This document shows, one piece after another, positions 43,613 through 52,802 of a DNA stretch of 64,000 nt. A program made the translations under genes and the position numbers. Numbering within the stretch: the first letter of the stretch is position 1; every line of letters begins with the position of its first letter. A model generated the notes under the pieces. The model saw only the letters and a list, made by a program, of their open reading frames with translations, did no database searches and had not been told where the DNA came from. Source of the stretch: Pararhizobium sp. (GTDB lineage: Bacteria; Pseudomonadota; Alphaproteobacteria; Rhizobiales; Rhizobiaceae); NCBI GenBank assembly GCA_030655075.1, contig JAURWE010000131.1, positions 1 through 64,000 of the forward strand, in the 5' to 3' direction.

Positions 43613-44848
43613 TCAGTCGGCCGAAGCGATGATATCGGTGAAGCGCTTCTGCGCATCTTCAGCCGTTATCGTCGGTGTGGCGAAGAACTCCGAGAACAGA
43701 TCTTCCATCTGCTTCTGGGTATCGGCCGACACCATCTGGTCGGTACCCAGAACGACGTCACCCCTTGCCAGGATCTCAAGTCCCTTCTTCATGCAGTCGT
43801 TTGCGGCCGTCAGATCGACGTCGCCGCGCACCGGCAGCGAGCCCTTCTTCAGGTTGAAAGCGACCTGCGTCGCCGGGTTGAGAAGGGTTGCCGCCAGCAC
43901 GTCCTGGGCTTTCGACTTTTCCTCATCCGGGAGAACCGGGAAGTAGAACGCGTCGCCGCCGGTCGAGATGATCTCGTTGACGCCGAGACCCGGGAGGCAG
44001 GTATAGTCCGTGCCGGCCGTCTGCCCGGCCAGAGCGAATTCGCCCTGCGCCCAGTCGCCCATGATCTGGCCGCCGGCCTTGCCTGTTATCACCATGTTGG
44101 TCGCCTGGTTCCAGTCCTGTACGTTCGTGCCCTTGGACAGGCGGCGTGCATCGTCGGCCGCCTTAAAGACCTTCGCCATCTCGGCGCCGCCCGCTGCTTC
44201 GGCGTCCTTGTCGGCAAAAACCTTCTGGTAAAGATCCTTGCCGCCGATGGCGATCATGATCACGCCGAAGGCGCCGTTTGCCTGCCAGGGCTGGCCGCCG
44301 ACCGCCAGAGGCACGATGCCAGCTTTTTCAAGCGCCGGACCGGCCGCAACGAACTCGTCCCAGTTTTTCGGAATCGGGACGCCTGCCGTCTTGAAGGCGG
44401 CGTTCGACAGCCACAGCCACTGCCACGAATGAATGTTCACCGGCGCGCAATAGACCTTGCCGTCGATCGTGCAGCTGTCGAGCAGGCTGATCGGCTTGAT
44501 GACGTCGCGCCACTTTTCCTTGGTCGCGACCTCGGTCAGGTCGCGCATCAGGCCGGCCTCGACCAGCTCTTCGGCCTGACGGCCATGGTTGAACTGGGTG
44601 GCGCCCATCGGATCGCCGCCGGTAATGCGGCTGATCATGATCGGCCGGGCTGTACCGCCCGCACCGGCGATTGCGCCATCGACCCATTTGTTGCCGGTGG
44701 CATCGAATGCCTTGGCCAACTCGGCAACGGCAGCAGCTTCGCCGCCGGATGTCCACCAGTGGGTCACTTCGAGATCAGCTGCCTGCACAGTTGTGAACGG
44801 CAACACGACGGTTGCCGCCAGAGCAGCAGCAAACGAACGGTAATTCAT
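43613..44848 (-). CDS. Sugar ABC transporter periplasmic binding protein
   Basis: 411 residues with a signal peptide (1-23, 'FTTVQA'). Family-1 solute-binding protein beginning 'ADLEVTHWWTSGGEAAAVAE', with 'NIHSWQWLWLSNAAFKTAGV' and 'QANGAFGVIMIAIGGKDLYQ'. It resembles glucose/mannose-type binders of rhizobia. With beta-mannosidase downstream, the ligand may be a mannoside or mannose. GGGAGGAAAA before ATG. First gene of the minus-strand operon, opposite the LacI regulator. Confidence 0.92.
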   Translation of the reverse strand: MNYRSFAAALAATVVLPFTTVQAADLEVTHWWTSGGEAAAVAELAKAFDATGNKWVDGAIAGAGGTARPIMISRITGGDPMGATQFNHGRQAEELVEAGLMRDLTEVATKEKWRDVIKPISLLDSCTIDGKVYCAPVNIHSWQWLWLSNAAFKTAGVPIPKNWDEFVAAGPALEKAGIVPLAVGGQPWQANGAFGVIMIAIGGKDLYQKVFADKDAEAAGGAEMAKVFKAADDARRLSKGTNVQDWNQATNMVITGKAGGQIMGDWAQGEFALAGQTAGTDYTCLPGLGVNEIISTGGDAFYFPVLPDEEKSKAQDVLAATLLNPATQVAFNLKKGSLPVRGDVDLTAANDCMKKGLEILARGDVVLGTDQMVSADTQKQMEDLFSEFFATPTITAEDAQKRFTDIIASAD

Positions 44849-44866
44849 GAGTTTTCCTCCCTCACT

Positions 44867-44878
44867 GAAACGTTACAG
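44867..44878. promoter_or_regulatory. Candidate LacI-type operator 1
   Basis: TGAAACGTTACA, a CG-centred near-palindrome (10 of 12), 19 bases before the binding-protein gene. It is the first of three CG-centred sites in the 455-base divergent region 44849-45303. Confidence 0.6.
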
Positions 44879-44892
44879 GTAAAACGTATTCG

Positions 44893-44904
44893 AAACGATT
44901 TCAG
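44893..44904. promoter_or_regulatory. Candidate LacI-type operator 2
   Basis: GAAACGATTTCA. The inner GAAA-CGA-TTTC arms are perfect and the site is centred on CG as expected for this family. It is about two helical turns from operator 1. Confidence 0.55.
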
Positions 44905-45171
44905 GACGCAACCACCACATGAAAAAATTTAGGTTAAAATAACAAATTCAATCTAGAGATGCATCTCCTCGGAATTGGAACATGGAGAGCTCCAGATAAT
45001 GCACCGCAGCAAAAATCAAAAAACGCCGGAAAAACAAACAAATCTGCCAAATTATCCTCAAAATCGGGACACCGTCGGCTTCGCATGTGCAAAAACATGT
45101 CGTGCTTAAAATCGCAACTCTGGAGATAGGTTGACACTGAAGAGTTCAAAAAAACTGCTCGACAAACGACC

Positions 45172-45183
45172 TGTATCGTTACA
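45172..45183. promoter_or_regulatory. Candidate LacI-type operator 3
   Basis: TGTATCGTTACA, with arms TGTA/TACA. It is on the regulator side of the region, 121 bases before its gene, suggesting autoregulation or looping with operators 1-2. The rest of the gap is AT-rich without a supported gene. Confidence 0.55.
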
Positions 45184-45303
45184 GTTTTCACATGTTTCAG
45201 TTTCAGTTTCTGCCTCAGCAATGCAGGCAGGGTTTCCCGGTAGCCTGGACACCGGATTTGCTGTATCGACATCCAGGGGAACACAGGAAGGTTGTGAGCG
45301 GGG

Positions 45304-46332
45304 ATGGACGACAAGATTCGCAACAGGCCATCGGGCACACCGTCGGCTTTTGGCGGCCGGCCGACTCTGAAGACCATTGCCTTCATGACAGGCCTCGGAG
45401 TGACCACGGTCTCACGCGCCCTGAAAGATGCGCCCGACATCGGTGCCGAGACGAAGGAACGCGTCCGCCTCGTCGCGCGGCAGATCGGCTACCAGCCCAA
45501 CCGCGCCGGCGTCCGGCTGCGAACAGGCAAGACCAATGTCATCAGCCTGATCCTCAGCCTCGAGGAAGAGATCATGGGCCTGACGAGCCCGATCGTGATC
45601 GGCATATCGCAGGTGCTGGCTGACACCCAATATCATCTGATCATCACGCCCTACAATCCGGCCCGGGATGCGCTGATACCCGTCCAGTACGTTCTCGACA
45701 CCGGCGCTGCCGATGGCGTTATCATCTCGCGCACACAACCCAAGGACCCGCGCGTGGCGCTGATGATGGAGCACAACCTGCCCTTCGTGACGCACGGACG
45801 CACGGAAATGGGGCTGGTCCATCCCTACTTCGATTTCGACAATGAGAGTTTTGCCTACGAGGCCGTCAAGCGTCTGCGCGCACGTGGACGCACACGCATC
45901 GCCCTGCTGCAGCCGTCATCGCACCTGACCTTTCACTTCCACATGCGCGCAGGCTTCGAGAAGGGCCTGCGTGACTTCGGTGGCGAGTCGGTCAGCTTCA
46001 ATGCCGTCAACACCGACAACAGCCTCACCGACATTCGCAACGCCTTCGAGGCGTTGATGCGAGGCCCCAATCCGCCGGATGGAATTATTTCCGGCAGCGG
46101 TTCCGGTGCCATCCCGCTTCTGGCTGGACTGGAAGCCACCGGCCGGCAGTTGGGCAGGGAGGCCGATCTTGTGTCTAAGGAGCCGACCAATATCCTGGCC
46201 TGGCTGCACCCGGAAATCATCACGATCAGCGAAGATTTCAAGCTTGCGGGCCGCGAACTCGCCAAGGCCGTTATCGCCCGCATCGAGGGTGTTCCCGCCG
46301 AACAGCTACAGAACCTTGACAGACCGCGTTGA
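45304..46332 (+). CDS. LacI-family regulator of the mannoside locus
   Basis: 342 residues. The helix-turn-helix 'LKTIAFMTGLGVTTVSRALK' starts near residue 22, then the hinge 'RVRLVARQIGYQPNRAGVRL' and a sugar-binding effector domain ('AADGVIISRTQPKDPRVALM', 'GIISGSGSGAIPLLAGL'). It diverges from the transport operon with CG-centred operators between, so it probably represses that operon and itself until the sugar binds. GCGGGG before ATG. Confidence 0.92.
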   Translation: MDDKIRNRPSGTPSAFGGRPTLKTIAFMTGLGVTTVSRALKDAPDIGAETKERVRLVARQIGYQPNRAGVRLRTGKTNVISLILSLEEEIMGLTSPIVIGISQVLADTQYHLIITPYNPARDALIPVQYVLDTGAADGVIISRTQPKDPRVALMMEHNLPFVTHGRTEMGLVHPYFDFDNESFAYEAVKRLRARGRTRIALLQPSSHLTFHFHMRAGFEKGLRDFGGESVSFNAVNTDNSLTDIRNAFEALMRGPNPPDGIISGSGSGAIPLLAGLEATGRQLGREADLVSKEPTNILAWLHPEIITISEDFKLAGRELAKAVIARIEGVPAEQLQNLDRPR

Positions 46333-46408
46333 GGCTCCGGGCTGAGGCTTTGGAAAACGCTCAGGCTCCTGGCGTGTATTGAACAATCGGAAGAGCTTTG
46401 ATTGTGCT

Positions 46409-46433
46409 GGAGACCGGACGTCGCCCGGTCTCC
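46409..46433. terminator. Hairpin between the LacI gene and gnd
   Basis: GGAGACCGG (46409-46417) and CCGGTCTCC (46425-46433) pair perfectly, with a 7-base loop. It serves the two converging genes, though the following T run is weak. Confidence 0.7.
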
Positions 46434-46454
46434 GCAAAGGAAAGCCGGATCCTA

Positions 46455-47885
46455 TCAGGCGTTCAGCCCGCTGCCCCAGGGGCCGTGATGCGAATCGGCA
46501 CCGTCGGTCCGGTCGAAACCATGGGCACCGAAGAAGTCGCGCTGAGCCTGGATCACATTGGCCGTGCCGCGCGCACGGCGGTAGCTGTCGAAATAACCGA
46601 GAGCGGACGCCAAAGCCGGAACCGGCAGCCCACCGAGAACCGCTGCCGAAACGACACGGCGCAAGGCACCGTCGGTTTCCGTGACCGTGGCAGAGAACGC
46701 CGGGGTAACGATCAGGTTGGCCGCATCCGGTGCCTTGGTAAAGGCGGTGGTGATCTCGTCCAGAAAAGCCGAACGAATGATGCAGCCGGCGCGCCAGATC
46801 CGGGCGATCGTTGGCATCGGCAGGTTCCAATTGAACTCGCGCGACGCCTGCGCCATGACCGCAAAACCCTGCGCATAGGCGCCGATCTTTGCAGCCAGCA
46901 AGGCGCTCTCGAGATCCCTCAGGAAGGCGGCTCTGTCGGCCACCTTGAACTCGCCGACGGGCGGCAGGCCGAGGATCTTTTCGGCCGCCTCACGCTCGCC
47001 CTTGACCGACGAGATGCTGCGGGCGGCAACGGCCGCCTCGATGGCCGTGGCCGGAATACCCATGTTCTGGGCCTCGATGACCGACCACTTGCCGGTGCCC
47101 TTCTGGCCTGCCTTGTCGAGAATGAGATCGACGATCGGCTTGCCGGTGATCGGGTCCGCCGCCTTCAGCACGGTCTCGGTGATCTCGATCAGGTAGGAAT
47201 TGAGACGGCCCTTGTTCCAGGTGCCGAAAACCTCGCCGATCTCGCTGGCGCTCATCTTCAGGCCGTCGCGCAGGATGCCGTATATTTCGGCAATCATCTG
47301 CATGTCGGCATATTCGATGCCGTTGTGGATGGTCTTGACGAAATGGCCAGCCCCGTTCTCGCCAAGCCAGGCAACGCACGGGTCTCCGTCATATTTGGCG
47401 GCAATGGAGGTCAGCACCTTTTCAACGCGCTTCCACGAATCTTCCGTACCGCCGACCATGATCGACGGGCCGTGGCGTGCACCTTCCTCACCACCGGAAA
47501 CGCCCATGCCAATGAAGGTGAGGCCGCTGTCCTTCAGGTTGTCGAAACGGCGCATCGTGTCGCGGAAATTGGCGTTGCCGGCGTCGATCATGATGTCGTT
47601 CTTCGACAGATAGGGCTGCAGCAGCGCCATCTGCTGGTCGACGGGATCACCGGCCTTGATCATGATGATGATCGGCCGTGGCGGGCGGATGGCGGCAACG
47701 AATTCCTCAATGCTTTCGCACGGAATGACGTGATCCTTGAGGGCGCCCGCTTCCTCGTAAAACTCCTTCGTCCGCTCGACCGTCCGGTTGAACACTGCGA
47801 TCTTGTTGCCTTTTTCGGCAATGTTGAGCGCCAGGTTTGAACCCATAACGCCAAGACCAATGAGACCGATTTCCGCCTGTGCCAC
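46455..47885 (-). CDS. gnd: 6-phosphogluconate dehydrogenase, decarboxylating
   Basis: 476 residues from GTG at 47885, the codon placed just after an AGGAGG ribosome site. The TTG 20 codons upstream is the longer option. NADP motif 'IGLIGLGVMGSNLALNIAEK', substrate motif 'FIGMGVSGGEEGARHGPSIM', and catalytic 'GHFVKTIHNGIEYADMQMIA'. It makes ribulose-5-phosphate, CO2 and NADPH in the pentose phosphate pathway. The long-subunit length (about 470) is typical. Its neighbours do not suggest an operon. Confidence 0.96.
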   Translation of the reverse strand: MAQAEIGLIGLGVMGSNLALNIAEKGNKIAVFNRTVERTKEFYEEAGALKDHVIPCESIEEFVAAIRPPRPIIIMIKAGDPVDQQMALLQPYLSKNDIMIDAGNANFRDTMRRFDNLKDSGLTFIGMGVSGGEEGARHGPSIMVGGTEDSWKRVEKVLTSIAAKYDGDPCVAWLGENGAGHFVKTIHNGIEYADMQMIAEIYGILRDGLKMSASEIGEVFGTWNKGRLNSYLIEITETVLKAADPITGKPIVDLILDKAGQKGTGKWSVIEAQNMGIPATAIEAAVAARSISSVKGEREAAEKILGLPPVGEFKVADRAAFLRDLESALLAAKIGAYAQGFAVMAQASREFNWNLPMPTIARIWRAGCIIRSAFLDEITTAFTKAPDAANLIVTPAFSATVTETDGALRRVVSAAVLGGLPVPALASALGYFDSYRRARGTANVIQAQRDFFGAHGFDRTDGADSHHGPWGSGLNA

Positions 47886-48083
47886 GTGTTTGCCTCCTAC
47901 GATGTTTGTTGGGGGAGTTTTGGCATTCAAATCGATTAAGGACAAGCAAATGTCGCCATCAAGTTGAAATTTTCTCGCACCTCACCGGCCATGCCGGGCA
48001 TAAGACCACAGGCCTTGCAGTTGCCCAGAACCGGTGGGATAAAGCGCTCCAAATACCGGTCCAGACTGACGGAGAACTACACC

Positions 48084-48494
48084 ATGCCGACGATGTCCGC
48101 AAAGATCATTCACACTTCGATCAGCCGCCCTTTCGCTGAGGTCGCAGCTTTCGTGTGCCGGCCTCAGAACATGCCGCTCTGGGCCTCTGGACTGGCAGAC
48201 GGGCTCCAACAGCACGGCAAGGACTGGATCGCCCACGGCCAGCTCGGCGATGTCAGCATCCGTTTCGCGCCCGAGAATGCACTGGGTGTCGCAGATCACG
48301 ACGTGACGTTGCCGACGGGTCAGGTCGTCCACAATCCTCTTCGTGTGGTTGCCAACGGCGACGGTGCGGAAGTGATGTTCACCCTGTTCCGGCAGCCCGG
48401 GATGAGTGACGAGCAGTACGCCGGTGATGCCGCCCATGTGGAAAAGGATTTGAAAACCCTGAAGGGCCTGCTGGAATCAGCGACGGCCGCGTGA
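48084..48494 (+). CDS. SRPBCC (START-like) family protein
   Basis: 136 residues. 'IIHTSISRPFAEVAAFVCRP' then 'QNMPLWASGLADGLQQHGKD' and 'DHDVTLPTGQVVHNPLRVVA' fit the helix-grip small-molecule-binding fold. The end has a long helix ('EKDLKTLKGLLESATA'). Cytoplasmic, ligand unknown. GGAG lies before the ATG at 48084, and an ATG three codons later is also possible. It stands alone between gnd and a converging PAS gene. Confidence 0.8.
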   Translation: MPTMSAKIIHTSISRPFAEVAAFVCRPQNMPLWASGLADGLQQHGKDWIAHGQLGDVSIRFAPENALGVADHDVTLPTGQVVHNPLRVVANGDGAEVMFTLFRQPGMSDEQYAGDAAHVEKDLKTLKGLLESATAA

Positions 48495-48578
48495 ACGGTG
48501 GTTTTTCGGCAGTCGCTGCGGCGGTTTCACTTCACCGATCCCGATGGCTATGAACGGGCGGCCTGGCCCGACCGCTGA

Positions 48579-49331
48579 TCAGGCAGCGATCGACCGGCGC
48601 CGGTCCGCGATTTCCTGGAGCACCAGAATGGCGCCGACAATGCGGCCGCTGGTTGCGTAACACGGTGTCATCCGGCAATTGGTCACCACCGTGCGCCCCG
48701 ATCTCTCGCGCTTCATCGAATAATCGACCACCTCGCCGGCAAAACAGCGATCGAGGTTCGGCTTCACATTGTCGTGGAAGCGGTTGAGCCCGACGAAATC
48801 GCTGATGTGACGGCCAATCAGCTGCATCGGGCGAACCTTGAGATGTTCGGCGTTGGAAATATTGGAATAGAGATAGCGGTAATCGGTTGTGATAACAGCC
48901 ACGCGCCCGGGCAGGCTCTCGAGAACTTCCTCGTTCAGAACGTCGTCGCCAATGTCTTCGCCCGGCAAAACTTTAGAGCGGCTCAGCAGGGAGAGGTGTT
49001 TGCCGCTGCTGTTCGATTCCAGTTCGCCGAAGTACCGGTCGACAAGGCCCTGAAGCAGGCGCGACTGGCGAAGGACGCAGGACGCGTCGTCAGCTTCTTC
49101 CTGCAAAAGCTCAAGGAACAGCTGGAATTGCAGCCGCATGCCGGCCGAATCGAGAATTTCGTACTGATACACGTCGTTCAGCGCCGCCTGCAGTTCGCGG
49201 TCGAGGGTTCCCACCAGCACCTCGTCGCCCGAGCGGACAGCCTGTTGCAACTGCGCGTGCTTGAACCAAAACAATTCAATAAGTTTCTTCAAATCTATGC
49301 TCCAACCCAGAGACGGCACAAGACCGCCCAT
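48579..49331 (-). CDS. PAS-domain protein without output domain
   Basis: 250 residues. The N-terminal half is helical ('RSGDEVLVGTLDRELQAALN', 'RLQFQLFLELLQEEADD') and could be a dimerisation region. The C-terminal half is a PAS domain: 'RVAVITTDYRYLYSNISNAE', 'LIGRHISDFVGLNRFHDNVK' and 'NCRMTPCYATSGRIVGAILV'. There is no kinase, GGDEF or DNA-binding domain, so it probably signals to a partner. Start at 49331 by frame. An internal start is possible. Confidence 0.82.
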   Translation of the reverse strand: MGGLVPSLGWSIDLKKLIELFWFKHAQLQQAVRSGDEVLVGTLDRELQAALNDVYQYEILDSAGMRLQFQLFLELLQEEADDASCVLRQSRLLQGLVDRYFGELESNSSGKHLSLLSRSKVLPGEDIGDDVLNEEVLESLPGRVAVITTDYRYLYSNISNAEHLKVRPMQLIGRHISDFVGLNRFHDNVKPNLDRCFAGEVVDYSMKRERSGRTVVTNCRMTPCYATSGRIVGAILVLQEIADRRRSIAA

Positions 49332-49478
49332 GTGAGAAGATATTGCTTCTCAATCCGCGCCAGCTCAAACGCCCCCACGTCACGCTACCGGCACAAATCG
49401 AGTGTATGCATGCAACGGGCCATATTCAACAGCATGAAGCTTACCTGAAACGTTACTGTATCCGGCGCGACAAGAAAA

Positions 49479-50408
49479 TCAGCGATTCAAGCTATGTTTA
49501 ATATTCCAGCGATCGTGATACCATAGCCACTGGCCCGGATTTTCGCGGACCCAGCCCTCAACCTTGTCGTTCAAAAGCTGAGCCGTGCCCGTTACATCGA
49601 CGCTTCCGTCGGTTTTTCGCGGAATGGCGATGGCCGATTCGATTTCCAGCCGGAAACGCCCGCCCGGCAAACGCACGCTGCGGGCCGGATAGACCTCGCA
49701 GTTGAACTGCCGCACCAGCTTTGCCAGCAGCGGATTGGTCTGGACCTCGCGGCCGAAGAACGTGGTCTTCACGCCCTTCTGAAATTTCTGGTCGACAAGA
49801 ACGCCGACGGCACCGCCCGCTTCGAGCTTGCGCGCAAGCGCAAAGGAGGAGCCCGCATGCGACGGCACCAGATTGCCCATGCGGCTGCGGCGGAACTCGA
49901 AGACTTTTTCAGCGACATAAGGATTGTTCGGCGGACGGAACAGCACGGTGACATCAAGCCCATAGGCCGAACCCGCCACCGGCAGCAGCTCGAAATTGCC
50001 GCTGTGGGCGGTAAAAACGATGAACGGGCGTGGATTGTCGCGCAGCTCCAGGAAAATGGGAATGCCCGAGACCTCGATCCGTCCCTCGCCCAGCCGCTCC
50101 GGATCGAAGTCGAAAATCTCGTCAAGGAAGACGTATTCAGCCGCAAGCCGGCCCATGCTGCCCCAGCTTTCAAGCGCGATGGCGGCAATCTCCTCTTCGG
50201 ATTTCTCCGGAAAGGCATTGCGCAGATTGACCAGCGTCAGCCTTTGCCGCTTCGTCTTCGGCCCGATCCAGCGAAAGGCGCGATCGGCGAATTCGATGGC
50301 GCGGTCGGCCGGAAACAGCTTCAGAATATTGAGCAGGCCGAATAGCAGCTGCGCGACGCTCCAGTCTTTCGCACGGCGAAAGGCCAGAACCAGCCGCGTG
50401 ATGATCAT
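49479..50408 (-). CDS. lpxXL: Lipid A very-long-chain acyltransferase LpxXL
   Basis: About 309 residues of the LpxL/MsbB lysophospholipid acyltransferase family with the HX4(D/E) motif 'FTAHSGNFELLPVAGSAYGL'. Last gene of the acpXL cluster, so it is the C28 transferase that moves 27-hydroxyoctacosanoate from AcpXL to lipid A, known in rhizobia. Start: the ATG at 50408 begins 'MIITRLVLAFRRAKDWSVAQ'. 22 more codons are open. Inner-membrane associated. It is separated from adh2XL by 10 bases. Confidence 0.95.
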   Translation of the reverse strand: MIITRLVLAFRRAKDWSVAQLLFGLLNILKLFPADRAIEFADRAFRWIGPKTKRQRLTLVNLRNAFPEKSEEEIAAIALESWGSMGRLAAEYVFLDEIFDFDPERLGEGRIEVSGIPIFLELRDNPRPFIVFTAHSGNFELLPVAGSAYGLDVTVLFRPPNNPYVAEKVFEFRRSRMGNLVPSHAGSSFALARKLEAGGAVGVLVDQKFQKGVKTTFFGREVQTNPLLAKLVRQFNCEVYPARSVRLPGGRFRLEIESAIAIPRKTDGSVDVTGTAQLLNDKVEGWVRENPGQWLWYHDRWNIKHSLNR

Positions 50409-50418
50409 CTTCACAGGG

Positions 50419-51447
50419 TCAATCCACCCGAAGCACGATCTTGCCGAAAATCTGGCGGGTCTCCATACGGGCAAGCGCCACGTCGATCTGGTCGAAACCG
50501 ATTTCCGTGTCGATGACCGGGTGCACGAGGCCGCGAGCCATTTTCTGCATGGCGTCGGCCATGTTTTCCATCCGGCATCCGAAGGAGCCGATCAGGCGCA
50601 GTTGCTGCTGGAACAGCATCATCAGGTTCATCTCGGTCGAGACACCGGACGTGGACCCGCAGGTGACCAGCCGGCCGCCGCGCTTGAGGCAGAACATCGA
50701 GGCGGCAAACGTGTCCTTGCCGACATGTTCGAAGACGACGTCGACGCCCTTCTTCTTGGTGATCTTGCGCACGACGCCTTCGAAGCGGTCGCTGCGGTAG
50801 TTGATGACGTGATCGGCGCCCAGCGCCTTGGCCGGTTCGATCTTGTCATCCGACCCGACCGTGGTGATGACGGTACAGCCGATCTTCTTGGCCAGCTGGA
50901 TTGCCGCCGTGCCGATGCCGGAGCCGCCGGCGTGAATGAGAATGGTTTCGCCGGGTTCGAGCTTGGCATTGTCGAACAGCATGTGTTCGACCGTGCCGAA
51001 GGTCACCGGCGCCAGGGCTGCAGCAACGGCATCGACGCCCGGAGGAGCCGGAACCAGCAGGCGGGCCGGCAGGTTGACCTTTTCCTGGGCAAAGCCGTCG
51101 AGATGGAAGCCATGCACGCCGGAGACGTTTTCGCAGAGATTGTCGCGGCCTTCGCGGCAGGGGCGGCAGAGGCCGCAGGTGCGGGCGCCATAGATCGACA
51201 CCAGCTGTCCCGGCAGCAGGTTGGAAACACCCGGACCGATCGTCTCGACCACGCCCGAGGCCTCGGCGCCAATCACCAGCGGCATCTTGCGCTTGGCGAA
51301 GGCCATGCCGCGCCAGCCCCAAACGTCGATATGGTTGAGGGCGACGGCCTTGACGCGCAGCGTCACCTCGCCCGGACCGGGTCCATCCGGCTCGGGAAGA
51401 TCGGTGATTTCTAGCTTGCGGTCGCCGGTGAGTTGAAGGGCACGCAT
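50419..51447 (-). CDS. adh2XL: Zinc-type alcohol dehydrogenase family protein Adh2XL
   Basis: 342 residues of the medium-chain dehydrogenase family. 'GPGEVTLRVKAVALNHIDVW', a structural-zinc set of four cysteines ('CGLCRPCREGRDNLCEN') and the NAD(P) motif 'AGGSGIGTAAIQLAKKIGC'. In the rhizobial cluster it has been assigned to very-long-chain fatty acid synthesis, with the precise step unclear. It sits between fabF1XL and lpxXL on one strand, an arrangement typical of Rhizobiaceae. Confidence 0.93.
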   Translation of the reverse strand: MRALQLTGDRKLEITDLPEPDGPGPGEVTLRVKAVALNHIDVWGWRGMAFAKRKMPLVIGAEASGVVETIGPGVSNLLPGQLVSIYGARTCGLCRPCREGRDNLCENVSGVHGFHLDGFAQEKVNLPARLLVPAPPGVDAVAAALAPVTFGTVEHMLFDNAKLEPGETILIHAGGSGIGTAAIQLAKKIGCTVITTVGSDDKIEPAKALGADHVINYRSDRFEGVVRKITKKKGVDVVFEHVGKDTFAASMFCLKRGGRLVTCGSTSGVSTEMNLMMLFQQQLRLIGSFGCRMENMADAMQKMARGLVHPVIDTEIGFDQIDVALARMETRQIFGKIVLRVD

Positions 51448-51506
51448 GTCATTTCCTCTGCCGTGATCGGCACGTTTTGTTTGGCAGACGCCAGTTTTAC
51501 CGCGTC

Positions 51507-52802
51507 TTATTGGGCCCGCACATAATCCGGTTCGGCCGTCAGGACAAGGCTGGCGTTCTGGCCGCCGAATCCGAAGGAGTTCGACAGCACGGCAGACACC
51601 TTGGCGTCGCGTTTGACGTTCGGCACGACGTCGAGCGTGATCGCCGGATCGGGGTTCACATAGTTGATCGTCGGCGGCAGCGTTCCGGTCAGGATCGTCT
51701 GCAGCGAGAACACCGCCTCGACCGCACCGGCCGCCGTCAGCGTATGGCCGATCATCGACTTGTTCGACGACACAGGAATGGACGGCAGGCGCTCGGCAAA
51801 CACCGTCGACATGGCCAGGAATTCCATCTTGTCGTTTTCCGGCGTCGAGGTGCCATGGGCGTTGATATAGCCGATGCCGCTTTCGTCCAGTCCGGCGTCG
51901 GCCAGCGCGGCGCGGATCGTGGCGATCGCCGGTCCGCCATCGGGCGAAGACCGCGTGCGATGGAAAGAATCGGCCTTCTCGCCGCAGCCCTGGATGACGC
52001 CGTAAACGCGGGCGCCGCGGGCAACCGCTGCTTCCAGCGATTCCAGCACCAATGTTGCCGCACCCTCGGCGATGACGAAACCGTCGCGTTCCTTGGTGAA
52101 GGGTTTCGAGGCTTTCTCCGGCGGCTCGTTCTGGGTCGACAGAGCAGAGAGCAGCGAGAAGCGGATCAGCGCTTCGGCACTGACGGAGCCGTCGGTGGCG
52201 ATCGTCAGTGCCCGCGTCGTGCGGCCTTGGCGGATGGCTTCGACACCGAGCTGGATGGCGGTGGCGCCGGAGGCACAGGCGGTCGACAGCGTCACCGGCA
52301 GACCGCGCGTGCCGAACCGGTCGGCAAGCCGGTCGGAAATGGTGGCAAATAGCGAGGCCTCATGGAAGCCAGGATCCGGCTTCTTGCGCATGGCGGCAAG
52401 AAACCGGTTATAGGCGTCGCCCGGACGCTCGGACGGTTCGGCGCGGTCGGCCAGGGCAAAGCGTGCGCTCCATTCCGGCTCGATCGGCGGTGCAGCGAGA
52501 AACAGCGGCCCGTTGAAATCACCCGAGATCCCGGCCTGCGCCAGCGCTTCCAGTGCCGTCTCATGGGCCATGGCATAGGAGCGTTCGACCGAATTCGAGG
52601 CAGCCGGCACGATGAAATCGACCATGCCGGAAATGCGTGTCGACAGGCCCTCGGTCGGGAAGCGGGTGATCTTCTTGATGCCGGATTTGCCGGCCGTCAG
52701 CGCTGCCCAGTTGTCGGAAACGCCCTGCCCGAGCGAGGTGATGACGCCCATGCCAGTGACGGCGACGATCGGGCGGCCGAGATGATCTGTATAGGCGCTC
52801 AT
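51507..52802 (-). CDS. fabF1XL: Beta-ketoacyl-ACP synthase FabF1XL (active)
   Basis: 431 residues. The catalytic triad is intact: Cys176 in 'TLSTACASGATAIQLG', His316 in 'GYINAHGTSTPENDKM' and His353 in 'SNKSMIGHTLTAAGAVEAVF'. It condenses malonyl-ACP with long acyl chains on AcpXL. ATGA overlap with fabF2XL suggests the two proteins are made in equal amounts and may pair, as in KS-alpha/KS-beta systems. Confidence 0.95.
   Translation of the reverse strand: MSAYTDHLGRPIVAVTGMGVITSLGQGVSDNWAALTAGKSGIKKITRFPTEGLSTRISGMVDFIVPAASNSVERSYAMAHETALEALAQAGISGDFNGPLFLAAPPIEPEWSARFALADRAEPSERPGDAYNRFLAAMRKKPDPGFHEASLFATISDRLADRFGTRGLPVTLSTACASGATAIQLGVEAIRQGRTTRALTIATDGSVSAEALIRFSLLSALSTQNEPPEKASKPFTKERDGFVIAEGAATLVLESLEAAVARGARVYGVIQGCGEKADSFHRTRSSPDGGPAIATIRAALADAGLDESGIGYINAHGTSTPENDKMEFLAMSTVFAERLPSIPVSSNKSMIGHTLTAAGAVEAVFSLQTILTGTLPPTINYVNPDPAITLDVVPNVKRDAKVSAVLSNSFGFGGQNASLVLTAEPDYVRAQ

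Noticed and set aside
44934..45440. A 168-residue minus-strand frame in the regulator gap
   Set aside because: It overlaps the LacI gene start and operators, is AT-biased and lacks any family match.
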